Source: Planctomycetota bacterium
GTDB lineage: Bacteria > Planctomycetota > B15-G4 > SIAN01
Direction: 5' to 3'
DNA: 64,000 bases
NCBI GenBank assembly: GCA_028289345.1
Contig: JANQQL010000028.1
Coordinates: 178,805-242,804, forward strand
The translations under genes and the position numbers were made by a program. The number at the start of each line of letters is the position of its first letter. Position 1 is the stretch's first letter. Under the pieces are notes generated by a model, which made no database searches, was not told where the DNA came from, and saw only the letters and a program-made list of their open reading frames with translations. Shown in pieces: positions 58,947 through 64,000 of this stretch.

Positions 58947-59972
58947 ATGACTCCCGGCGCGCACGCCCCCACCCACGGCAGGGTTTCTCTTTCCGTCAAG
59001 GTCACCGCAAACGGCCACTCTCGAAAGAGAGTCGTGCTTGAGTTATCGATTGAGAATCTCTCAGGAAACAGGCTCCACATATCAAGGGTAAGCACGTGCT
59101 ACGTCCAGTCTTTGGAAAAGCAGATCCAGGGACTCTGCCACGAACTGACACAACTGCTGAATGACGAACTGCTATTTCCAAACAGAGAGCTCATCGAGCG
59201 ACGCAAAGCGATTGTTCGAGAGATTGTGGCGGGCGCGCTCGGCGAAGCTGAGCCGACCACAACAAGAGAGAAGACCCTTTGGTTTCTTCGACTCGCATCT
59301 CTCCCTTTCACGTCGGCATTCATCGCAGTTCGCTTTGGGAACCGCTACCGATCGGCAAGAGTTCGTATAGGCAATGCGGAGCAAGCGGAAGCGGCCTTTG
59401 AAGACCTCGGACAGATTGACTCGCGAATCAGCTCTCTCGAAATCCGAAAGATCATTGAACACAAAGTGGACCGCCTCAAAGATCTAGAACAACAGCTTGA
59501 TGAGGGAATCGCTGTTACTTTCGATCCAGTAGTGATCCATGGTCAATCTAGGTTCACAATGACGAGAACTTTCGACCTGAAACCTGGCCCCATGGGAGGC
59601 ATCGAAGCGGTCAAGTTCGTGGTGATCTATGGGAACGGCGACAAAGCGACGGTAACCCACCCCGTAACAGTCGCGCCACTTGCCGTTCTATTGGCTCTCA
59701 TGTCCGGAATCGGTGCGATCCTCGGGGTTGTCATTACGGTCGCATGGAGTTCGCCTGATGGCAGCGTCCTGAGAACGGGCCTCCCTACCAACCAGACCCT
59801 CGCCGCAGCTGTACTGGCCGTGGCTCTGTCACAGTCATCTCGATATCTTCAGTTTCCCAAGTTTCGGAACTTCGACAGCTCACTAGCAATGTGCTTCACC
59901 CTTGGATTGATTTGTGGCCTCTTTACCGAGAACGTTCTGTCCGCCCTAGAGTCATTTGTCCGCCCAAGCTAG
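58947..59972 (+). CDS. Membrane protein with N-terminal soluble domain, unknown function
   Basis: Protein of 341 aa, no family recognised. The N-terminal part has a beta-strand pattern (VSLSVKVTANG, LELSIENLSGNRLHISRV). A helical insertion with possible coiled coil follows (ISSLEIRKIIEHKVDRLKDL), and then more strands (AVTFDPVVIHGQSRFTMT, VKFVVIYGNGDKATVTHPV), suggesting one beta-sandwich interrupted by helices. Three C-terminal helices follow: PLAVLLALMSGIGAILGVVI, LAAAVLAVALSQ and MCFTLGLICGLF. There is no signal peptide, so the soluble part is probably cytoplasmic. The sequence is lower in GC than its surroundings. It is linked by position to the radical SAM gene and the small membrane protein. 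Confidence 0.75.
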   Translation: MTPGAHAPTHGRVSLSVKVTANGHSRKRVVLELSIENLSGNRLHISRVSTCYVQSLEKQIQGLCHELTQLLNDELLFPNRELIERRKAIVREIVAGALGEAEPTTTREKTLWFLRLASLPFTSAFIAVRFGNRYRSARVRIGNAEQAEAAFEDLGQIDSRISSLEIRKIIEHKVDRLKDLEQQLDEGIAVTFDPVVIHGQSRFTMTRTFDLKPGPMGGIEAVKFVVIYGNGDKATVTHPVTVAPLAVLLALMSGIGAILGVVITVAWSSPDGSVLRTGLPTNQTLAAAVLAVALSQSSRYLQFPKFRNFDSSLAMCFTLGLICGLFTENVLSALESFVRPS

Positions 59973-60117
59973 GAGGCTTGCCAAATCTCGCCGTCTCGAC
60001 CAGCAGTGTGGGAACAAACGACGCCCACTTGACCGGATGACGACCCATCGTTGGGACCAGGTTTGCGCCCGAGGAGATCCTCTCGACACTTGGTACCCGA
60101 TTGATGCTTGGCGCACG

Positions 60118-60717
60118 CTAGCTTCGCCGTCGCGCCAGAGTGGCCAACCGAGCCAACGCGCGGGACAGCAACATCCGCGAGTTCTGCTCGCTGATGTCGA
60201 ATTCTTCGGCGATCTCGCGATGAGAGCGTCCTTCGATGCGTGCCCGAGTGATGATGGTGCGCATGCGTTCGGGCAACTGGTCGAATCCGGCTTTGAGCTT
60301 CCCCAGCTCTTCCCGCGCGGACGCGTCACGAGACGGAGTACACAGGGTTTGAAAGAACTGTTCGGTGGCGTCCACCGAACTCCGGGGAGTGAGTTCCTTG
60401 TCCGCGTTGCGTCTTTCGGCAGCATAGAAGCGAGCGCGATTCTTGATCTTCAAAGCCGCCGCTTGGTAGAGCCACTGCTTGAACTCGCGTTCTCCGCGGT
60501 ATTCGAACTGCCCCTGGGAGAGGTCTTCGAGAACTTCTCGACACACGGACTGGGAGAGATCGGAACTCGACTCGCGATTGAGAATCCGAGGCCCGGCATG
60601 GCCGCGCAACCAAGCTTCCAGACCCGGAAGGTATCGGCGCAGGAGAGCTTCGATGGCCCCCCCATCCCCTCCGGTCGCCCGCTGTACCAGGGTCCCGGTG
60701 TCTTTGCCCAAACTCAC
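60118..60717 (-). CDS. ECF sigma factor coupled to a Ser/Thr kinase gene
   Basis: Sigma factor of 199 aa, paralogous to the one at 5028-5603. Shared features are GALLRRYLPGL-like N-terminus, NRESSSDLSQSVCREVLEDL, FKQWLYQAAALKIKNRARFY and region 4 LPERMRTIITRARIEGRSHR with FDISEQNSRMLLSRALARLA. The start is GTG 60717, overlapping the kinase stop by GTGA; the open frame further upstream is antisense-like and rejected. Here the sigma gene is second and the kinase first, the reverse of the order at 44 kb. The DLSQSVCRE signature belongs to the kinase-linked planctomycetal ECF group. Confidence 0.9.
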   Translation of the reverse strand: MSLGKDTGTLVQRATGGDGGAIEALLRRYLPGLEAWLRGHAGPRILNRESSSDLSQSVCREVLEDLSQGQFEYRGEREFKQWLYQAAALKIKNRARFYAAERRNADKELTPRSSVDATEQFFQTLCTPSRDASAREELGKLKAGFDQLPERMRTIITRARIEGRSHREIAEEFDISEQNSRMLLSRALARLATLARRRS

Positions 60718-63602
60718 GGGGACTGCCTTTCCAGAAACTCCCACAGCTCCTCCGCTTCTTCCAAACGATCTTGATCCTCGAAGAAATCTCGCAATGCCCT
60801 TGCCGCCACCAAAGTCTCCGGTGCCCCGGTTCCCGACTGTTCGCAGAGAGTCTCGAAACTCGAACGCAGCAGGTTCTCGGCCGACTCCCATTCCCCCAAG
60901 TCGTGGAGGATCTCTCCCAAAAGCCGCCGCACGGTCTGGAGTTGCCAGCTTCCGGCAGGAAACGACTGGCTCCACCACTCGAGGGCGCGCTCACACTTGA
61001 TGCGTGCTTCCGAGGGGTTTCCTTCCTGTCGATCCAGCTCAGCTTCCACCAGCAATGCGCGCGCGGCGACCACTCTTGGTGCAAACTCATCGCCGAAACG
61101 GTTCAGAAAGCTGCGAGCGCTGTCTCGATCACCCTGCCGCAAGCGACATTCGGCCAACAGCATCAGGGAACTACTCACCCCGCTCACCTGTGGGTCCGGA
61201 TGATTGCGGTACTTCTCCAAACAACGCTGGAGAATCGGCTCGGCCTGGGGAAAGCGACCGAGTTGAATCAGGTCGGTCGCGAGTTGGACTCCACAAAGAG
61301 CCGTGGTGTCGGCATTGGGCCCGGCCAGGTCCAGGAACGCCTGATAGGCCCGCTCTCGATAGGCGATCCCCTGACGAATCTGACGTTGAGTTCCATACAA
61401 CTCCGCGAAGTTGTGCCACAACTCGGCCCGGACGCCGTGGGGACCGTTCAAGATCTCTCGAGCGTCGCGTTCGAGTTCCTTGAGGTCCTGCAAGGCCTCC
61501 TCCCGACGCCCCTGATTGGCCCGCAACATCGCCAGGCGATTGCGAATGCGGACGCCCTGGAGATCCACTCCCCCCGCGAGCGACTCCTGCAATTGCCGGG
61601 CTTCGGAGAGTGCCGACTCGGCTTTCGCCAGCTCTTTCGATTCCAAGTAGATCGTCCCAAGAATGCTCAGGGCTTTGGGCAACATCGAGCTCTCGATCGG
61701 AAGTGCGCGAAGGGCTTCCGTCACCTCGATCATCTGCTGCTTGGCGGATTCGATCCGCCCCAAGTTGAAAAGCGCGTCGGCCCGCCACAGTCGGACTCCC
61801 GCGAGCCACTCGTCGGCGCTTTGTGGATTCTGCAGACCGTCGAGTGCGTCCCGCTCCGGCCAAGGACCTTCGTCGGACTCCTGCAAGAGCGCTTCGGCCA
61901 GATCGAGTGCAAATTGCTGATCGCCCAAGTGAAGGTGCACGGGAATCAACCCCGCTCGCGTCCTTGCCACCTCCCAGGAATCCGGCCCGTACTCCGCCTT
62001 GCGCAAGTCGACGGCTTCTTCCAGCAATGGCAACGCGCGTCGCGGCATCCCGGCACTTTCGAATAGATTGCCAACACCGTGCAACAATGCCGCGCGAACT
62101 CGCGGTTCGCCCAGGAACCTTCCGTCCAGGCGAGACACGGTCTGTTCGAGAACATCTCGAACCCGCAAGTTCGGATCTGAGTTCTGGAACGGATCGGCGC
62201 CGGTCAAGACCTCGACCAAGAAATCGGCTGTCTCCTCCGCTGCTCGAGTGCGCGCCCGAGCCTCCTGTTCGGCCGCCTGCACTTCCTGCACTTTCTGCCG
62301 CAAGGCAACCGCGACGACCGAGGGAGTGACCACGAGCAACAAGAACCCCAAGGCCAAGGCAACGCTTCGAGTAGGATGGCGCTGCACCCAGCGGCGCATC
62401 CGCAGCAAAAGGCCGGGGCGCTTGGCCTCCACCGGGCGCAGGTTCAGGACGTTTTCGAGGTCGCGGGCAAGATCACCAGCGGTGGGGTAGCGACGAATCC
62501 ACTCGGCCTCCATCGCCGTCAGAGTCACCGTTTCGGCGTCCCAGCTGATGGCGGGGTTTCTGGTCCGTGGCGAATCCGGTTTGCCGGTCAGGACCCGTTG
62601 ACGAGTGGCCTCGAAACCGTCGGCCAAGAACGGAAGCCTTAGGGTCAACAACTCGTACAGGGTCGCGCCCAAGGAATAAACATCGGTGCGGCCGTCCAGG
62701 GATCCTTGCTTGCCGTCGATCTGCTCCGGCGACATGTAGGGCACCGAACCAACCGGTGTCCCGGTCTTGGTCAAACGCGCCACCTCACTGGTACTTGCCA
62801 CTCCAAAGTCCAGCAACATGACCCGGCCATCGACGGTTAACAGAATGTTCGAAGGCTTGACGTCGCGATGAAGAACTCCCTGACGATGCGCGTGTTCCAG
62901 AGTTCGCGCGACTTCTGCGGCGATTCGCAAACTGCACCGCACCCAATTGCCTTCGAATAGCCACCCTGTTGGCAATGCCACCTCTTCTCCGACGATGCGG
63001 GCGGTGCACTGCTGGACCGTTTCGGCAAGGTCACTTCCGGTCAACGATTCGGGAGAGCGGCTGCCCAGGCCCGCAAGGACTTGCTCCAAAGTGCAGCCGA
63101 GCAGCCATTCCATGGCGAAGTAAGGGATCCCTCGCTCTTCCCCCACCAGATGGACCGGCACGATCCCCGGGTGGCGCAAACGGGACACCGCCTCGACCTC
63201 CCGTCGGAAACGCTGCCGTGCCCCGGGAAAGTAGAGATGGTCGGGTCGAATCAGCTTGAGAGCGACTTCCCGCCCCAAGGACTCTTGACGAGCCAGATAG
63301 ACCACGCCCATTCCCCCGGCCCCGAGCTTGCGCAGCAACTGGAAGTCGCCCAAGTGATCGGGAACCGACAGCTCTTGGGGAGTCTCTCCAGGGACCGGAA
63401 TGCCCAATTCGCGAAGCGTCCGTAAGCGACGCTGGAGTTCTTCGGCGTGTTGCGGGTGTTCTTGGCAAGCCCGTTCGAAGGCTTGGGCCCAATGCTCCGA
63501 CGGCCCCTCCAAACAACTCGCGAGCAGTTCCTCCACCTCGTCCGGTGTCTCCGGAAGCGGCAAGGATTCGGCAGACGAGTCAGGAGAAAACTGAGACGAC
63601 AT
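60714..63602 (-). CDS. Serine/threonine protein kinase with TPR region, coupled to ECF sigma
   Basis: Membrane kinase of 962 aa, paralogous to the kinase at 2002-4998. An acidic N-terminal domain (VEELLASCLEGPSEHWAQAF) precedes the kinase domain at about 83-385: KLGAGGMGVVYLARQ, EVALKLIRPD, VLHRDVKPSNILL, MLLDFGVAS and YMSPEQIDGK. One helix lies near 420 (VALALGFLLLVVTPSVVAVA). The remaining 520 residues are TPR-like repeats, predicted outside the membrane. Like its paralogue it has an insertion after the hinge region that includes the small ST-rich loop TGSDLAETV. ATG 63602 is the only start before the conserved N-terminus. Its stop overlaps the sigma start by four bases. Confidence 0.92.
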   Translation of the reverse strand: MSSQFSPDSSAESLPLPETPDEVEELLASCLEGPSEHWAQAFERACQEHPQHAEELQRRLRTLRELGIPVPGETPQELSVPDHLGDFQLLRKLGAGGMGVVYLARQESLGREVALKLIRPDHLYFPGARQRFRREVEAVSRLRHPGIVPVHLVGEERGIPYFAMEWLLGCTLEQVLAGLGSRSPESLTGSDLAETVQQCTARIVGEEVALPTGWLFEGNWVRCSLRIAAEVARTLEHAHRQGVLHRDVKPSNILLTVDGRVMLLDFGVASTSEVARLTKTGTPVGSVPYMSPEQIDGKQGSLDGRTDVYSLGATLYELLTLRLPFLADGFEATRQRVLTGKPDSPRTRNPAISWDAETVTLTAMEAEWIRRYPTAGDLARDLENVLNLRPVEAKRPGLLLRMRRWVQRHPTRSVALALGFLLLVVTPSVVAVALRQKVQEVQAAEQEARARTRAAEETADFLVEVLTGADPFQNSDPNLRVRDVLEQTVSRLDGRFLGEPRVRAALLHGVGNLFESAGMPRRALPLLEEAVDLRKAEYGPDSWEVARTRAGLIPVHLHLGDQQFALDLAEALLQESDEGPWPERDALDGLQNPQSADEWLAGVRLWRADALFNLGRIESAKQQMIEVTEALRALPIESSMLPKALSILGTIYLESKELAKAESALSEARQLQESLAGGVDLQGVRIRNRLAMLRANQGRREEALQDLKELERDAREILNGPHGVRAELWHNFAELYGTQRQIRQGIAYRERAYQAFLDLAGPNADTTALCGVQLATDLIQLGRFPQAEPILQRCLEKYRNHPDPQVSGVSSSLMLLAECRLRQGDRDSARSFLNRFGDEFAPRVVAARALLVEAELDRQEGNPSEARIKCERALEWWSQSFPAGSWQLQTVRRLLGEILHDLGEWESAENLLRSSFETLCEQSGTGAPETLVAARALRDFFEDQDRLEEAEELWEFLERQSP

Positions 63603-63878
63603 GAAACCTTCGCACTCCTCTGGCGAGTCGAGTCTGCCTGGGGAACGAACCAGATTGCCCCGGGGAAGGGCGTTCTACCACGGGATCCGATGTGCCGCGG
63701 AGAATCCGGCCCGCAATGCAGGCCCGTCACCGGTGCCAGGATCCTCCGCCGCCGGTCAGGGCGTTCGGTTGAAAAGGAGTCGGCGGCCGGTCGTGACAAG
63801 AAAAACGGTGGCGGACGCTGGAGCCGCGGGCAGGCCCGATTCCCACCCGGGCCAATGGGCCCGATCCGCGCTACCGCG
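63603..63878. other. Region upstream of the kinase gene
   Basis: About 276 bases with no supported gene. Open plus-strand frames are short and Arg-rich. It should hold the kinase promoter (minus strand). Just before the next stop there is a small direct repeat CGCTACCGCG at 63870-63879 and again at 63879-63888. Confidence 0.4.
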
Positions 63879-64000
63879 CTACCGCGCTGCCGAGCGGGTC
63901 AGGAGTCGCCGGCGCACCGAGGTGGACCGATAGGGCTCGAGCCAGTCGAACTCGCGCATTCTGCGACGGACCTTGCGCCGCTCCATCCACGACCAGGAAC
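63879..64000 (-). CDS. Possible 3' end of a leftward gene cut by the window edge
   Basis: Reading leftwards from 64000, one frame is open for 39 codons to TAG at 63879-63881 and gives a basic, protein-like tail: WMERRKVRRRMREFDWLEPY then RSTSVRRRLLTRSAAR. The other frame is also open, so the assignment is tentative. No family can be named from so short a piece. Confidence 0.3.
   Translation of the reverse strand, partial: SWSWMERRKVRRRMREFDWLEPYRSTSVRRRLLTRSAAR

Noticed and set aside
1..64000. CRISPR arrays, insertion sequences, tRNA or rRNA genes
   Set aside because: None was seen: no regularly spaced identical repeats, no transposase motifs, and no recognisable RNA gene cores.

Overview
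The window is dense, high-GC bacterial DNA that looks planctomycetal (phylum Planctomycetota, inferred). Supporting signs are three extracytoplasmic-function (ECF) sigma factor / Ser-Thr kinase-TPR modules, secreted proteins carrying NGIPDDCD-type acidic repeats and beta-helices that end in a D-x-GAxE motif, an SdrD_B-repeat protein, a CHAT protease, a sulfatase with an FGE-fold neighbour, and an alternative complex III / caa3 oxidase supercluster. No rRNA, tRNA, CRISPR array or insertion sequence was recognised.

Layout. 1-1.6 kb (-): an ABC-2 exporter pair, the permease cut by the window edge. 2.0-5.6 kb: a kinase-TPR gene convergent with an ECF sigma gene. 5.8-9.5 kb (+): a PadR regulator, ABC ATPase and FtsX permease operon behind a promoter overlapped by a palindrome. 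9.6-12.3 kb: a secreted S33-type hydrolase, a small DUF2007/zinc-ribbon protein split by an in-frame TGA, and a ferredoxin-NADP reductase on the opposite strand. 12.8-17.2 kb (+): two tandem secreted astacin/beta-helix proteases. 17.3-21.0 kb (+): a four-gene ABC-2 cassette. 21.1-33.2 kb (-): a translationally coupled operon actA-B-C-D-E-F, an unknown 123-aa membrane protein, sco, coxB-A-C-D. Together these would form a quinol:cytochrome c oxidoreductase that hands electrons to a caa3 (A2-type) oxygen reductase.

33.5-41.3 kb: a TPR/thioredoxin-fold/HEAT protein, a stand-alone ABC transmembrane protein, a cutinase/PETase-like hydrolase, a Thr-type sulfatase-fold enzyme, an FGE-domain protein and an isolated copy of a kinase N-terminal domain. 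41.4-46.2 kb: a TIGR02999-type ECF gene coupled to a kinase-TPR gene (-), divergent from a group-2-like sigma-70 gene (+). 46.4-51.8 kb (+): two large secreted proteins separated by a strong terminator. 51.8-55.8 kb (-): an operon of ECF sigma, single-pass anti-sigma-like protein and secreted TPR-CHAT protease, the most suggestive undescribed signalling module here. 56.2-57.3 kb (+): a phytanoyl-CoA dioxygenase family enzyme. 57.3-60.0 kb (+): a visibly lower-GC island with a radical SAM protein and two membrane proteins of unknown function. 60.1-63.6 kb (-): another coupled kinase / ECF pair, paralogous to the pair at 2.0-5.6 kb. The right edge may hold the 3' end of one more gene.

Many neighbouring genes overlap by the tetranucleotides ATGA or GTGA, so several starts (including GTG and TTG) were chosen by that coupling and by Shine-Dalgarno spacing. 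All functional calls rest on motifs read by eye; no database search was run.
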